Source: Caulobacter sp. BP25
GTDB taxonomy: Bacteria; Pseudomonadota; Alphaproteobacteria; Caulobacterales; Caulobacteraceae
Assembly (NCBI RefSeq): GCF_002737755.1
Contig: NZ_PEGH01000010.1
Span: 1-64,000 of the forward strand
Reading direction: 5' to 3'
DNA length: 64,000 bases
The notes below the pieces were generated by a model, which worked only from the letters and a program-made list of their open reading frames with translations, was not told the origin of the DNA and made no database searches. Of this stretch, positions 38,052 through 47,230 are shown in pieces. A program made the translations under genes and the position numbers. The stretch's first letter is position 1; each line of letters begins with the position of its first letter.

Positions 38052-38387
38052 TCAGCCCTCGAAGTAGAAGACGGGCTTCAGCGGCCACTCGACGGGCTTG
38101 TTGTCCGGATGGACGGCCATCAAGTCGGCCATATAGTCCCACCAGCGCTTCATCACCGGCTGCAGCGGCAAAGCGTCCTTGTTGTTGTCTGGACGTAGGC
38201 GCAGCACTGCGAAAAGGCTCATGGTCTCTTCGTCCAGGAAGATCGAGTAGTCGTAGATTCCCGCGTCGCGCAGGGCTTTGGCGAGATCGGGCCAAAGTTC
38301 GTCATGGCGGCGCTCGTACTCGGCCGCGACGCCCGGCTTCAGCTGCATGCGGAAGGCGAGGGGGCGGCTTTCCTGGATCGTGCTCAT
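38052..38387 (-). CDS. rhaM: L-rhamnose mutarotase
   Basis: 111-residue ferredoxin-like dimer that interconverts the anomers of L-rhamnose. Conserved pattern: FRMQLKPGVAAEYERRHDELWPDL with the catalytic His, YSIFLDEET, LFAVLRL and WWDYMADLM. The ATG at 38387 has GGGAGGACGAC upstream; longer frames are not conserved. Its presence pins L-rhamnose as the sugar handled by this operon. Confidence 0.93.
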   Translation of the reverse strand: MSTIQESRPLAFRMQLKPGVAAEYERRHDELWPDLAKALRDAGIYDYSIFLDEETMSLFAVLRLRPDNNKDALPLQPVMKRWWDYMADLMAVHPDNKPVEWPLKPVFYFEG

Positions 38388-38427
38388 GTCGTCCTCCCGG
38401 ATCGTTCTTGTCGTTGTCGAATAGGGG

Positions 38428-39336
38428 TCAGGCGGCGAGGCGGTAGATACGGCGAGCCGCGCCGGCGAACAGGGTCTCCCGCTCTTCGTCGCTGAACTGG
38501 GCCGTGATCGCGTCATAGGCGGCGTAGAAGGCGCCGAAACCGCCGTGCACCTTCTCCACGGGGAAGTTGCTGGCGAACATGCAGCGTTCCGCCCCGAAGG
38601 CCTCGATCACTTGCAGCACGAAGGGCTTCAGGCTCTCGACGGTCCAGGCCCGGTCGATCATCGCCAGACCGGAAATCTTGCAGGCGATGTTGGGACGCTT
38701 GGCCAGCGCCGCCAGACCTTCGCGCCACGCCGCGAGTCCGGCCTCGTCCCGGTCGGTGGGCATGCCGGCGTGATTGATGATCAGCGGAATGTCCGGATGA
38801 GCGTCGGCCAACTCGGCGGCGACGGCCATCTGAGATGGATAGAGTTGTAGGTCGAACGACAGGTCGTACTTGGCCAGTAGCGCGAAGCCCTCGCGCCAGC
38901 GGGCGTCTAGCAGCTTGTCCGTGGGGCCATAGGTCTTGGCCGGGTCCTTGTGCCAGTTCACGATCTGGCGGATGCCCCGGACGCTTCGGCGTTCGGCATG
39001 CGCGGCCAGCATGGTCTCGACGCCGGGATCATCCAGGTTCGCCCCGGCGACGATGCCGCCGATCACGCCGCGCTGGTCGGCGATAGATTGCAGCCAGTCG
39101 GTTTCCGACAGCTGGTCCTTGGGCGGCAGGCCGCATTCGACATGGACCACCTGGACGACGTTCCAGCCCTTGGCGTCGGCCAGATAGTCGTCCAGCCCAT
39201 AGGACTTATAGGCGATCGGCGTCATGTCGCCGGCCGGGTTGTTCGGCAGCGGGGTGTCCTGGAGCCAGGCGTAGTAGTGCCGATCGAGGTCCCACAGGTG
39301 CATGTGGGGATCGACGATGGGGCCCGTGTACGCCAT
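38428..39336 (-). CDS. COG3618 amidohydrolase-type sugar lactonase (probable L-rhamnono-lactonase)
   Basis: 302 residues, TIM-barrel amidohydrolase. Metal site: VDPHMHLWDLDRHYY at the N-terminus, VQVVHVECG, LIINHAGMP and the late Asp/Asn region FASNFPVEK. Relatives hydrolyse L-fucono- and L-rhamnono-lactone or pyrone dicarboxylate. Between rhaM and the dehydrogenase, opening L-rhamnono-1,4-lactone to L-rhamnonate is the natural role; this is inference from context. SD AGGGGAG before the ATG. Confidence 0.85.
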   Translation of the reverse strand: MAYTGPIVDPHMHLWDLDRHYYAWLQDTPLPNNPAGDMTPIAYKSYGLDDYLADAKGWNVVQVVHVECGLPPKDQLSETDWLQSIADQRGVIGGIVAGANLDDPGVETMLAAHAERRSVRGIRQIVNWHKDPAKTYGPTDKLLDARWREGFALLAKYDLSFDLQLYPSQMAVAAELADAHPDIPLIINHAGMPTDRDEAGLAAWREGLAALAKRPNIACKISGLAMIDRAWTVESLKPFVLQVIEAFGAERCMFASNFPVEKVHGGFGAFYAAYDAITAQFSDEERETLFAGAARRIYRLAA

Positions 39337-39351
39337 GGCTCCGCTCCCCTT

Positions 39352-40104
39352 TTAGAACGTGGTCCGGCCGCCGGAGGTGTCGAAGGTCGCGGCCGTGGTG
39401 AAGCTGCACTCCTCCGACGCCATGAAGCAGACCATGGCGGCGCTCTCGTGGATTTCGCCGAGACGACCCATCGGGATCTTGCCCTTCATGTACTCAACCT
39501 GGCTCGGCGGCAGCTGCGCCAGGATCGGGCTCTCGAAGGTGGCCGGGGTGAGGCTGTTGGCGATCACGCCCTTGGTGGCCAGTTCCTTGCCCAGCGACTT
39601 GGTTAGGCCGATCACCGCCGCCTTCGACGCCGAGTAGGCGCCGGCGTTGGGGTTGCCTTCCTTGCCCGCCACCGAGGCGACGTTGATAATGCGGCCGTAG
39701 CCGTTGGCCAGCATGAACGGCACGACGGCCTTGCAGCTGTAGAAGACGCCGTTGACGTTGATGTCGAACACGCGCTTCCAGCTGTCGGTCGGATACTCAT
39801 ACACGGTGGCCGTGGCGCCGGTGATCCCGGCCGAGGCGACCAGGATGTCGATGCGGCCCAGGGCGGCGTTAGCGGCCTCGGCGGCCGCCAGCACAGCGGC
39901 CTCGTCGGAAACGTCGAGCGCGGCGGTGTGGTCCGCGCCGACTTCCTCGGCGGCGGCCTTAAGGGCGTCGGCGTGAAGGTCCCATAGCGAGACCTTGCCG
40001 CCTTCGGCCACGATCCGGGCGGCGACAGCCTTGCCCAGGCCCGAGGCCCCGCCGGTGATAACGGCCGTGCGGCCGGCGAAACGGTTGGCGTAAATGGCGG
40101 TCAC
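39352..40104 (-). CDS. SDR dehydrogenase, probable 2-keto-3-deoxy-L-rhamnonate 4-dehydrogenase
   Basis: 250-residue short-chain dehydrogenase. Cofactor loop TGGASGLGKA, NAG-type ASAGITG, catalytic Ser in VASVAG and YSASK. The acidic DLHAD after beta-2 predicts NAD. GTG start overlaps the stop of the fumarylacetoacetase-family gene (GTGA). Immediately coupled to a diketo acid hydrolase, which is the LRA5-LRA6 arrangement of the alternative L-rhamnose pathway, so oxidation of C4 of the keto-deoxy acid is inferred. Confidence 0.85.
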   Translation of the reverse strand: MTAIYANRFAGRTAVITGGASGLGKAVAARIVAEGGKVSLWDLHADALKAAAEEVGADHTAALDVSDEAAVLAAAEAANAALGRIDILVASAGITGATATVYEYPTDSWKRVFDINVNGVFYSCKAVVPFMLANGYGRIINVASVAGKEGNPNAGAYSASKAAVIGLTKSLGKELATKGVIANSLTPATFESPILAQLPPSQVEYMKGKIPMGRLGEIHESAAMVCFMASEECSFTTAATFDTSGGRTTF

Positions 40105-40964
40105 GCGACGCCTTCCTTGGTCCAGGAGACGACGATCTGGCGTTGTTCGCCCAGCTTTTCGATGCCGAGGCGAATCTCGTCGCCGGCTTTCAGATAGACC
40201 GCCTCGGGCTTCTGGCCCATGCCGACGCCGGGCGGGGTGCCGGTGGTGATCAGGTCGCCGGGCTCCAGCGTCATGAACTCGCTGATGTACGAGACCAGCT
40301 TGCTGATCGGGAAGATCATGGTCTTGGACGAACCGTCCTGCTTGCGCTGGCCGTTGACCTCCAGCCACATGCCCAGGTTCTGCGGGTCGCCGACTTCATC
40401 CGAGGTCACGAGCCAGGGGCCCACCGGACCGAAGGTGTCGCAGCCCTTGCCCTTGTCCCAGGTGCCGCCGCGCTCGATCTGGAAGGCGCGCTCGGAGACG
40501 TCGTTGATCAGCACGTAGCCGGCCACGTAGCCCAGGGCCTCGGCTTCCGAGACATAGCGCGCGCGCGAACCGATCACGACGCCCAGCTCGACTTCCCAAT
40601 CGGTCTTCAGCGAGCCCTTGGGCAGCATGACCGGATCGTTCGGGCCCTGCAGGCAGCTGACGGCCTTGGTGAAGATCACCGGCTCTTCCGGGATCGGCAG
40701 GTTCGACTCGGCGGCATGGTCGGCGAAGTTCAGGCCCACGGCGATGAACTTGCTGACGCCCGCGACCGGGCAGCCATAGCGGGGCGCGCCCTCGACGAGG
40801 GGCAGGGTGTTGGGGGCGATCGCCGACAGGGCGTTCAGGCTGGCGGGCGACAGCTGGGCGCCGGTGATGTCGGGCACGTGGCCGGACAGGTCGCGGATTT
40901 TGCCTTCGGCGTCGAGCAGGCCGGGCTTCTCGGCGCCCTTGGGGCCGTAACGGAGCAGTTTCAT
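40101..40964 (-). CDS. FAH-family 2,4-diketo-3-deoxy-L-rhamnonate hydrolase
   Basis: 287-residue fumarylacetoacetate-hydrolase fold enzyme. Metal ligands in VELGVVIG and INDVSERAFQ; also GLNFADHAAES, GTWDKGKGCDTFGPVGPW and TGTPPGVGMG. Family members of this exact type split 2,4-diketo-3-deoxy-L-rhamnonate (or fuconate) into pyruvate and L-lactate. The presence of an L-lactate dehydrogenase gene 3.9 kb away in the divergent operon supports L-lactate as the product. Confidence 0.88.
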   Translation of the reverse strand: MKLLRYGPKGAEKPGLLDAEGKIRDLSGHVPDITGAQLSPASLNALSAIAPNTLPLVEGAPRYGCPVAGVSKFIAVGLNFADHAAESNLPIPEEPVIFTKAVSCLQGPNDPVMLPKGSLKTDWEVELGVVIGSRARYVSEAEALGYVAGYVLINDVSERAFQIERGGTWDKGKGCDTFGPVGPWLVTSDEVGDPQNLGMWLEVNGQRKQDGSSKTMIFPISKLVSYISEFMTLEPGDLITTGTPPGVGMGQKPEAVYLKAGDEIRLGIEKLGEQRQIVVSWTKEGVA

Positions 40965-40988
40965 AGGTCGTATGCCTTGCGGGAAAGT

Positions 40989-42167
40989 CTATCGGGCGTA
41001 AGGGCGGTGCAGACCGACCTCGCGATTGAGTTCGACGCCGAAGCCCGGCGCGTCGGAAAGCTTGAGCTTGCCGTTCACCGGCACAGGCTCGCCGATCAGC
41101 TGCGGGTGGAACATCGGAACCACCTCATCGGCCTTGGGGGCCATCATCAGGAACTCCGCGAACGGGCTGTTATGGCGCGTAATGACGAAGTGGTAGCTGT
41201 AGACGCTGGACCCGTGCGGGATCATCATCACGCCCTTGCTGTCGGCCAGGTTGGCGATCTTGATCAGCTCGGTGACGCCGCCGCACCAGCCCACGTCCGG
41301 CTGGATGATGTCGCAGCACTCCATCTCCAGGAGCATGCGGAAGCCCCAGCGCGTGGCTTCGTGCTCGCCGGTGGTGACCAGCATGCCCTTGGGCGCGTTC
41401 TTCTTGAGGTCGCGATAGCCCCAATAGTCGTCGGGGCTGAGGGCCTCCTCGATCCACTTGAGGCCGTACTCGTGGGCCTTGTGGGCCAGCTTGGTGGCGT
41501 AGTTCAGGTCCAGCGACATCCAGCAGTCGAACATCAGCCAGAAGTCCTCGCCCACGCGCTCGCGCATGGTGGCCAGTTCCTCGATGTTCTTGCGCAGGCC
41601 TTCCTCACCCTCGGCGGGGCCGTGGTGCAGGGGCATCTTGCCGCCGATGAAGCCCATCTGCTTGGCCAGATCCGGGCGCGCGCCCGTGGCGTAGAAGGTC
41701 AGCTCGTCGCGGACCTTGCCGCCCAGCAGGGCGTAGACCGGTTCCTGGCGCAGCTTGCCGAGCAGGTCATAGAGGGCCAGATCGACGCCCGAGATGGCGT
41801 TCACCACCAGGCCCTTGCGGCCATAGTACTGGGTCGAGAAGTACATCTGATCCCAGATCTTTTCGACCTCGCTGGGATCGCGGCCTTCCAGGAAGCGCGA
41901 AAGGTGCTTTTCGACGATGTAGGCGGCCGGCTCGCCGCCGGTGGTCACCGCGAAGCCGATCGTGCCGTCAGCCGCCTCGATCTCGACGACCAGCGTGCCC
42001 AGCACATTGATGCCGAAGCTTTGGCGGCTCTGCCGGTACTCGGGGTAGCGCGACATCGGCGTCGCGATATGATCGTCGATCCAGTGGCCTTCGCCCTGAT
42101 CATGATAGTCTGCGCCGCCCCCGCGGACGACAAAGGCGCGGACGTGTTTAATGACGGGGAACGCCAT
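40989..42167 (-). CDS. rhmD: L-rhamnonate dehydratase
   Basis: Enolase-superfamily enzyme of 392 aa that turns L-rhamnonate into 2-keto-3-deoxy-L-rhamnonate. Specific pattern: [36 protein letters not shown] (metal Asp), [14 protein letters not shown] (metal Glu), [16 protein letters not shown] and the catalytic-His segment [20 protein letters not shown]. First gene of the minus-strand catabolic operon, which continues to the symporter at 31472. The ATG lies in CCATGG. Confidence 0.93.
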   Translation of the reverse strand: MAFPVIKHVRAFVVRGGGADYHDQGEGHWIDDHIATPMSRYPEYRQSRQSFGINVLGTLVVEIEAADGTIGFAVTTGGEPAAYIVEKHLSRFLEGRDPSEVEKIWDQMYFSTQYYGRKGLVVNAISGVDLALYDLLGKLRQEPVYALLGGKVRDELTFYATGARPDLAKQMGFIGGKMPLHHGPAEGEEGLRKNIEELATMRERVGEDFWLMFDCWMSLDLNYATKLAHKAHEYGLKWIEEALSPDDYWGYRDLKKNAPKGMLVTTGEHEATRWGFRMLLEMECCDIIQPDVGWCGGVTELIKIANLADSKGVMMIPHGSSVYSYHFVITRHNSPFAEFLMMAPKADEVVPMFHPQLIGEPVPVNGKLKLSDAPGFGVELNREVGLHRPYAR

Positions 42168-42362
42168 GGACGACGAGGCTCCAACCTATTGGGCGGTCGC
42201 CCTCGACGACGCCCGAGACAAGGAAGGCCTGTCCGCCGAACATTTTCGGCAAGACTGGGCGCGGTTTGGCCGCGCCTACCTCCCCAACACAACCTATGAC
42301 ACGCTATCGGTCCGCGTCGTTCGGCTACTTCTAGGAGTCTCCGAGCGCCCGCTTGCCTTGCG

Positions 42363-42380
42363 TTCCACAATATGAGAGGT
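42363..42380 (+). promoter_or_regulatory. 18-bp motif shared by the two pectin-locus promoters, site 1
   Basis: TTCCACAATATGAGAGGT in the spacer between rhmD and the IclR gene. It matches 14 of 18 positions with TTCCATATAATGAGATGT on the minus strand at 50673-50690, in the other divergent promoter of the locus (PL11/TonB receptor). Candidate operator for the IclR regulator encoded 42 bp downstream. A TATAAA string follows at 42384-42389. Confidence 0.4.
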
Positions 42381-42421
42381 AGTGCTATAAAATGAAACGA
42401 GCGTCAAGGGGAGCGGAGACG

Positions 42422-43159
42422 ATGGCGGGGGAGGACAAAACGACGCCCAAGTCTCCCAGCGGCAGTCAGACGCTGTTTCGGGGCCTGGACCTGCTGGACG
42501 TGGTCGCCGAGTCCGGAACCATCGCCCTGCCAGCTCTGGCCAAGCAACTGGGCCTGACCCGCAGCACGACCCACCGTCTCGCCACAGCCCTGGTCGAGCG
42601 CCGTCTGCTGTCTCAGGCGCCGCGCGAAGGCTACAGCCTCGGTTCGAAGCTTCTGGAGCTGGGCTATCTGGCCAGCCAACAGATGGATCTGCCGCGCATC
42701 GCCAGGCCGCATCTCGAAAAGCTCTGGGAAGACACGGAGGACACTGTCCACCTGGGCGTGCTCGACGATGACCGGGCGCTCTATCTGGACAAGCTGACGG
42801 GGCGCCGTCGGATCAATATCAGCTCCCGCGTCGGCGATCGCCAGCCGATCCGCTCGACGGGCCTGGGCAAGGCCCTGGTGTTGGATGAGCTCGAGGGGCG
42901 TTGGCGCGCGCTCTACCGATCGGAAGGCCCGCCCGCGCCGGGCGCGCCCGACGAGACGCAGTGGATCGACTGGATGCGCGACTACGCCAAGCGCGGCGTG
43001 GCCTTCGACTTGGAAGAGAACGAAGATCGCATCCGTTGCGTCGCTGCCCCGATCCGCGGCGCCGCCGGCCAGATCGTTGGGGCGATCGTTGGGGGCGATC
43101 AGCGTCTCGGGTGCGGCGCAATACATGGACGACGACCGCCTGAAAGCGCTGGTCGATGA
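42422..43159 (+). CDS. IclR-family regulator of the rhamnose/pectin locus, C-terminus frameshifted
   Basis: Winged helix-turn-helix at about residues 15-75 (ALAKQLGLTRSTTHRLATALVERRLL) and an IclR effector domain (VHLGVLDDDRALYLDKLTGRR, STGLGKALV, YAKRGVAFDLEENEDRIRCV). At 43072-43096 GATCGTTGGGGC is followed by GATCGTTGGGGGC, a 13-bp near-duplication that shifts the frame; the protein ends with a foreign tail at 43159. Skipping the extra 13 bp restores QIVGAISVSGAAQYMDDDRL and runs to a stop at 43235, the family-typical end. AAGGGGAG supports the ATG at 42422. As written, the last effector-domain strand and helix are lost, so ligand response may be altered. Confidence 0.88.
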   Translation: MAGEDKTTPKSPSGSQTLFRGLDLLDVVAESGTIALPALAKQLGLTRSTTHRLATALVERRLLSQAPREGYSLGSKLLELGYLASQQMDLPRIARPHLEKLWEDTEDTVHLGVLDDDRALYLDKLTGRRRINISSRVGDRQPIRSTGLGKALVLDELEGRWRALYRSEGPPAPGAPDETQWIDWMRDYAKRGVAFDLEENEDRIRCVAAPIRGAAGQIVGAIVGGDQRLGCGAIHGRRPPESAGR

Positions 43160-43261
43160 CGTCCGCGACACCGCCAACGCCATCGGCCGTGATCTCGGCT
43201 GGAACGGCAAAAGGACAACCGTCCGCAAGGGCTAGACGGATAGTAACGGAGTGGAGAGACG

Positions 43262-44023
43262 ATGCTTCTGAAGGACAAGGTGGTGCTGGTGACCGGCGCC
43301 TCGCAGGGGATCGGCAAGGCCGCGGCGATCGGCTGCGCCCAGCACGGCGCCGACGTGGCGATCAACTACCACTCCGACGAAGCGGGCGCGGCCGACGCTG
43401 TCGCCCAGATCGAGGCTCTGGGCCGCCGCGCCATCGCGGTGAAGGGCGATGTCGCCAAGGTCGAAACGGCCGGTGCGTTCGTCCAGGCCGCCGTGGATGC
43501 GTTCGGCAAGGTCGACGTCTTCGTCAATAACGCCGGCATCTGCCCCTTCCACGCCTTCCTCGACATGCCGCCCGAGGTCATGGAGCGGACGATGAAGGTG
43601 AACCTTTTCGGCGCCTACTACATGGTGCAGGCGGCGGCCAACCAGATGGTCAAGCAAGGTCATGGCGGCGCGATCATCGCCGTCAGCTCGATCAGCGCCC
43701 TGGTGGGCGGTGGCATGCAGACCCACTACACGCCGACCAAGGCGGGTGTGCACAGCCTGATGCAGTCGACCGCGATCGCGCTGGGCAAGTACGGCATCCG
43801 CTGTAACTCGGTGCTGCCGGGCACCATCGAGACCGCGATCAACAAGGACGACCTCGCCGACGTCGCCAAGCGCGAATACATGAGCAGCCGCATCCCGCTG
43901 GGCCGTCTGGGCGAACCCGACGACCTGGCCGGGCCGATCGTGTTCCTGGCCTCGGATCTCGCCAAGTACGTCACCGGCGCGGCGCTGCTGGTCGATGGCG
44001 GCGCCTTCGTGAACCTGCAGTAG
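43262..44023 (+). CDS. SDR sugar dehydrogenase, probable L-rhamnose 1-dehydrogenase
   Basis: 253-residue short-chain dehydrogenase. [10 protein letters not shown] cofactor loop, INYHSDE after beta-2 (no acidic terminus, so NADP use is possible), NNAGICP, catalytic Ser in AVSSISA and YTPTKAG, and a late [12 protein letters not shown]. Closest in style to bacterial L-rhamnose dehydrogenases that oxidise C1 to the lactone, the first step of the pathway. SD GGAGTGGAGAG. Second gene of the IclR operon. Confidence 0.85.
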   Translation: MLLKDKVVLVTGASQGIGKAAAIGCAQHGADVAINYHSDEAGAADAVAQIEALGRRAIAVKGDVAKVETAGAFVQAAVDAFGKVDVFVNNAGICPFHAFLDMPPEVMERTMKVNLFGAYYMVQAAANQMVKQGHGGAIIAVSSISALVGGGMQTHYTPTKAGVHSLMQSTAIALGKYGIRCNSVLPGTIETAINKDDLADVAKREYMSSRIPLGRLGEPDDLAGPIVFLASDLAKYVTGAALLVDGGAFVNLQ

Positions 44024-44027
44024 CCCA

Positions 44028-45170
44028 ATGATCGTCTCGTCCACGACGGACTTCCGCGAGGCGGCGCGGCGGAAGCTGCCGCGCTTCCTGTTCGACTATA
44101 TCGACGGCGGCGCCTATGCCGAACGGACCCTGGGCCGCAACGTCTCGGATCTGGCCGACATCGCCCTGCGTCAGCGGGTGCTGAAGGATGTCTCGGCCGG
44201 CGATCCGTCGACGACCCTGTTCGGCGTCAAGCAGGCCCTACCGGTCGCGCTGGCTCCGGTGGGTCTTACGGGGATGTACGCGCGACGTGGCGAATGCCAG
44301 GCGGCGCGGGCCGCGGCCAAGAAGGGCGTGCCGTTCTGCCTGTCGACCGTCTCGGTCTGCGACGTCGACGAAGTCAGCAAGGCTTCGTCGGCGCCGATCT
44401 GGTTCCAGCTCTATGTGCTGCGCGACCGGGCGTTCATGCGCGACCTGCTGACCCGGGCTCGCGAGGCCGGCGCCACGGCTCTGGTCTTCACGGTCGACAT
44501 GCCCGTGCCCGGCGCCCGCTATCGCGACGCCCATTCGGGCATGAGCGGTCCGAACGCGGCCGCGCGGCGCATAGCCCAGGCGGTGTTCAAGCCGTCGTGG
44601 GCCTGGGACGTCGGCGTCATGGGACGCCCGCATACCCTTGGCAATGTCGCGCCGGTGCTGGGCGAGAACTCGGGGCTTGAGGACTTCATGGGCTGGCTGG
44701 GGGCGAATTTCGACCCGTCCATCCAGTGGAAGGACCTGGAGTGGATCCGCGACCTCTGGAAGGGCCCGCTGATCATCAAGGGCGTGCTGGATCCCGAGGA
44801 CGCCAAGGCCGCCGCCGACATCGGCGCGGACGGGGTCGTGGTCTCCAACCATGGCGGTCGCCAGTTGGACGGCGTGCTGTCCAGCGCCCGGGCCCTGCCA
44901 GCGATCGCCGATGCGGTTGGCGACCGGCTGACGGTGCTGGCCGATAGCGGCGTGCGCTCGGGCCTCGACGTGGTTCGGATGCTGGCGCTGGGCGCCAAGG
45001 GCGTTCTGCTGGGACGCGCCGCGGTCTATGCGCTCGCCGCGCGCGGCGAGGCCGGCGTCACCCAGCTGCTGGACCTGATCGAGAAGGAGATGCGCGTGGC
45101 TATGGCCCTGACCGGCGTGCGTGACGTGGCCAGCATCGACCGGTCCATCCTCGCTGAGCTGAAATCGTGA
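44028..45170 (+). CDS. lldD: FMN-dependent L-lactate dehydrogenase
   Basis: Alpha-hydroxy-acid oxidase family, 380 aa. [16 protein letters not shown] start, FMN-binding [10 protein letters not shown], active-site [12 protein letters not shown] with the catalytic His and substrate Arg, and [20 protein letters not shown] for phosphate binding. It would oxidise the L-lactate released by the diketo acid hydrolase to pyruvate, so both three-carbon halves of L-rhamnose end as pyruvate. Lies 4 bp after the dehydrogenase and overlaps the next gene (GTGA). Confidence 0.92.
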   Translation: MIVSSTTDFREAARRKLPRFLFDYIDGGAYAERTLGRNVSDLADIALRQRVLKDVSAGDPSTTLFGVKQALPVALAPVGLTGMYARRGECQAARAAAKKGVPFCLSTVSVCDVDEVSKASSAPIWFQLYVLRDRAFMRDLLTRAREAGATALVFTVDMPVPGARYRDAHSGMSGPNAAARRIAQAVFKPSWAWDVGVMGRPHTLGNVAPVLGENSGLEDFMGWLGANFDPSIQWKDLEWIRDLWKGPLIIKGVLDPEDAKAAADIGADGVVVSNHGGRQLDGVLSSARALPAIADAVGDRLTVLADSGVRSGLDVVRMLALGAKGVLLGRAAVYALAARGEAGVTQLLDLIEKEMRVAMALTGVRDVASIDRSILAELKS

Positions 45171-45940
45171 TCGCCGCGCTCGCCTTGGCGGTCGCTATCA
45201 GCGGGGCTCCCACGCCGGAGCCGCGTATCGTGATCGCCAGCGACTCCACCGCCGCCAACTACGGCGCCGACCGCTACCCGCAGATGGGTTGGGGCATGGT
45301 GCTGAAGTGCTCGCTCGATCCTTCGGTCCAGGTCGTCAACCTGGCGCGCGGCGGTCGCTCGACCAAGACCTTCATCGAAGAGGGGCTGTGGGACCAACTG
45401 GTCGCCCAGCTCAAGCCCGGCGACACGGTGCTGATCCAGTTCGGTCACAACGACGCCGACACCAAGAAGATGGAGCGCCACACCGATCCGAACGGCGCCT
45501 ACGACGTGAACCTGCGGCGTTTCGTGGCCGACGTGCGCAAGGCCAAGGCGACGCCGGTGCTGGTCACTCCGATCGCCCGCTGGATGTGGGAGAATGACGA
45601 GCCCAAGGACGCCCACGGTCCCTACGCGGCGACCTTCCATCGGGTGGCCCAGGACCTGAGGGTTCCGCTGGTCGATCTGGACGGTGACATGATGGCGGCG
45701 CTGAAGGCGAGGGGACCTCTGGCGTCGCGCGGTCTCTATCTCTTCTATCAGCCGTACGACCATGTCGCGCGCTATCCCGACGGGATCAGCGACGACACCC
45801 ACATCAATGAGCAGGGCGCTCGCCTTGGCGCGGCCTTGGTCGCTACGCGGCTGGCCAGCCTGAATCTGCCGATCTCCCGTCACGTGCGTCCGGCTTCCGT
45901 CGCCGGCCAGCCGCGACTGGGCGGACCAAACTGTCCCTGA
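45167..45940 (+). CDS. Rhamnogalacturonan acetylesterase (CE12), exported
   Basis: SGNH hydrolase of 257 aa. GTG start overlapping the lldD stop, then a short signal peptide ([12 protein letters not shown]). Block [11 protein letters not shown] (nucleophile Ser), block [10 protein letters not shown] (oxyanion Gly), block [11 protein letters not shown], and block [11 protein letters not shown] with the Asp-His pair. It would strip acetyl groups from the GalA backbone so that lyases can act. Confidence 0.88.
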   Translation: MIAALALAVAISGAPTPEPRIVIASDSTAANYGADRYPQMGWGMVLKCSLDPSVQVVNLARGGRSTKTFIEEGLWDQLVAQLKPGDTVLIQFGHNDADTKKMERHTDPNGAYDVNLRRFVADVRKAKATPVLVTPIARWMWENDEPKDAHGPYAATFHRVAQDLRVPLVDLDGDMMAALKARGPLASRGLYLFYQPYDHVARYPDGISDDTHINEQGARLGAALVATRLASLNLPISRHVRPASVAGQPRLGGPNCP

Positions 45941-45964
45941 CGACATAAACGGGGGAGGAAGACC

Positions 45965-47203
45965 ATGAAGAATTTTCGCGCCGCGCTGCCGCTGGCGGTG
46001 ATCGCCGCTGTCCTGACCGCGGGGCCCGTCCTCGCGGCGCCTAAGCCAAAGCCGGCGGTCGCGGCGACGCCGCTTTCGACCTGGTCAGCCGCCTGGGGAA
46101 CCGCGCCGCTGCAGTCGGTTGCTGTGGCTCGGCCCAACGAGGTCCGATCGTTCTCGGACGTCACCGCGCGACAGATCGTGCGCCTCAATCTCGGCGGCGA
46201 CGCTATTCGCCTGCGCCTGACCAACGAGCTCAGCGAACGCTCGCTGAAGGTCGGTGCGATGACGGTGGCGCTGGCGAGCGCGGACGGAAAAATCCTCGGG
46301 ACGCCGATAGCCATCACCTTTGGCGGCAAGCCCGAGGCTTCCATACCGCCCGGCGCGCCGCTGCTGAGTGATCCGATCGCCTTGCCCGTCAAGGCCATGG
46401 ACCGTCTGTCGGTCTCCACCTTCTATGTCGAGCCCACGGCGCCCGCCGGCCATCGCGTGCGCCTGTTCGTTTCGCCACAGGGCAACCACACGGGCAAGAG
46501 CGAGATCGCGGGCGAGCAGGCGTTGCGCGGTCCCGGCCTGATCTCGGGCGTCGAGGTACGCGGGGGCAGTCAGCGGCCGGTCATCGTCGCTATCGGCGAC
46601 TCCATCACCGAGGGCGCGCGGTCAACGCCGGACGCCGACCTGGGCTGGCCCGAGCAGTTGGCGGCCCGGCTCGCGGCGCGCGGCGTTGACATGAGTGTGG
46701 TCAATGTCGGGATCAGCGGCGGTCGTCTGCTGCGCGAAGTGTCTGGCCCCAGCGCCCTGACGCGCTTCGATCGCGATGTGCTTTCGACTTCCGGCGTTTC
46801 GAGCGTCGTGCTGCTAGAAGGAATCAACGACATCGGCCGCGCCGCCCAACCTGGCTACGCTAGCGAGGCGGTCTCGGCCGACGATCTGATCGCGGGCTAT
46901 CGCCAGTTGATCGCGCGGGCGCATGCGCGGGGCGTGAAAATCTACGCAGGAACGCTACTGCCCTTCGAGGGCGCGATGTACTTCCACGCCGCTGGCGAGG
47001 CGACGCGCCAGGCCGTCAACGCTTGGATCCGGACCAGCGGCGAGGTCGACGGCGTCATCGACTTCGAGGCGGCCATGAAGGACCCGGCCAAGCCGACGCG
47101 GATGCTGGAGGGCCTGCACAGCGGCGACTTCTTGCACCCCGGCGACGCCGGCTATGCCCGCATGGCCGAGACGGCCGATAAGGCCCTGTTTGGCGGGCGA
47201 TAG
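45965..47203 (+). CDS. Exported SGNH/GDSL esterase with N-terminal beta domain
   Basis: 412 residues, signal peptide (VIAAVLTAGPVLAAP), an N-terminal beta-rich region of about 160 residues and a C-terminal SGNH hydrolase: IGDSITEGA (Ser), NVGISGGRLL, LEGINDIG (Asn) and GDFLHPGDAGY (Asp/His). Last gene of the plus-strand operon. Its place suggests deacetylation or demethylation of pectin fragments; the exact ester is unknown. Confidence 0.82.
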   Translation: MKNFRAALPLAVIAAVLTAGPVLAAPKPKPAVAATPLSTWSAAWGTAPLQSVAVARPNEVRSFSDVTARQIVRLNLGGDAIRLRLTNELSERSLKVGAMTVALASADGKILGTPIAITFGGKPEASIPPGAPLLSDPIALPVKAMDRLSVSTFYVEPTAPAGHRVRLFVSPQGNHTGKSEIAGEQALRGPGLISGVEVRGGSQRPVIVAIGDSITEGARSTPDADLGWPEQLAARLAARGVDMSVVNVGISGGRLLREVSGPSALTRFDRDVLSTSGVSSVVLLEGINDIGRAAQPGYASEAVSADDLIAGYRQLIARAHARGVKIYAGTLLPFEGAMYFHAAGEATRQAVNAWIRTSGEVDGVIDFEAAMKDPAKPTRMLEGLHSGDFLHPGDAGYARMAETADKALFGGR

Positions 47204-47230
47204 AGATCGCGAGCGCCAAGGTTGCGGCCT

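Noticed and set aside
42151..42375. 74-codon forward frame between rhmD and the IclR gene
   Set aside because: Its start overlaps the rhmD start and it would cover the whole divergent promoter and the candidate operator; codon quality drops in the second half and no ribosome site is seen.
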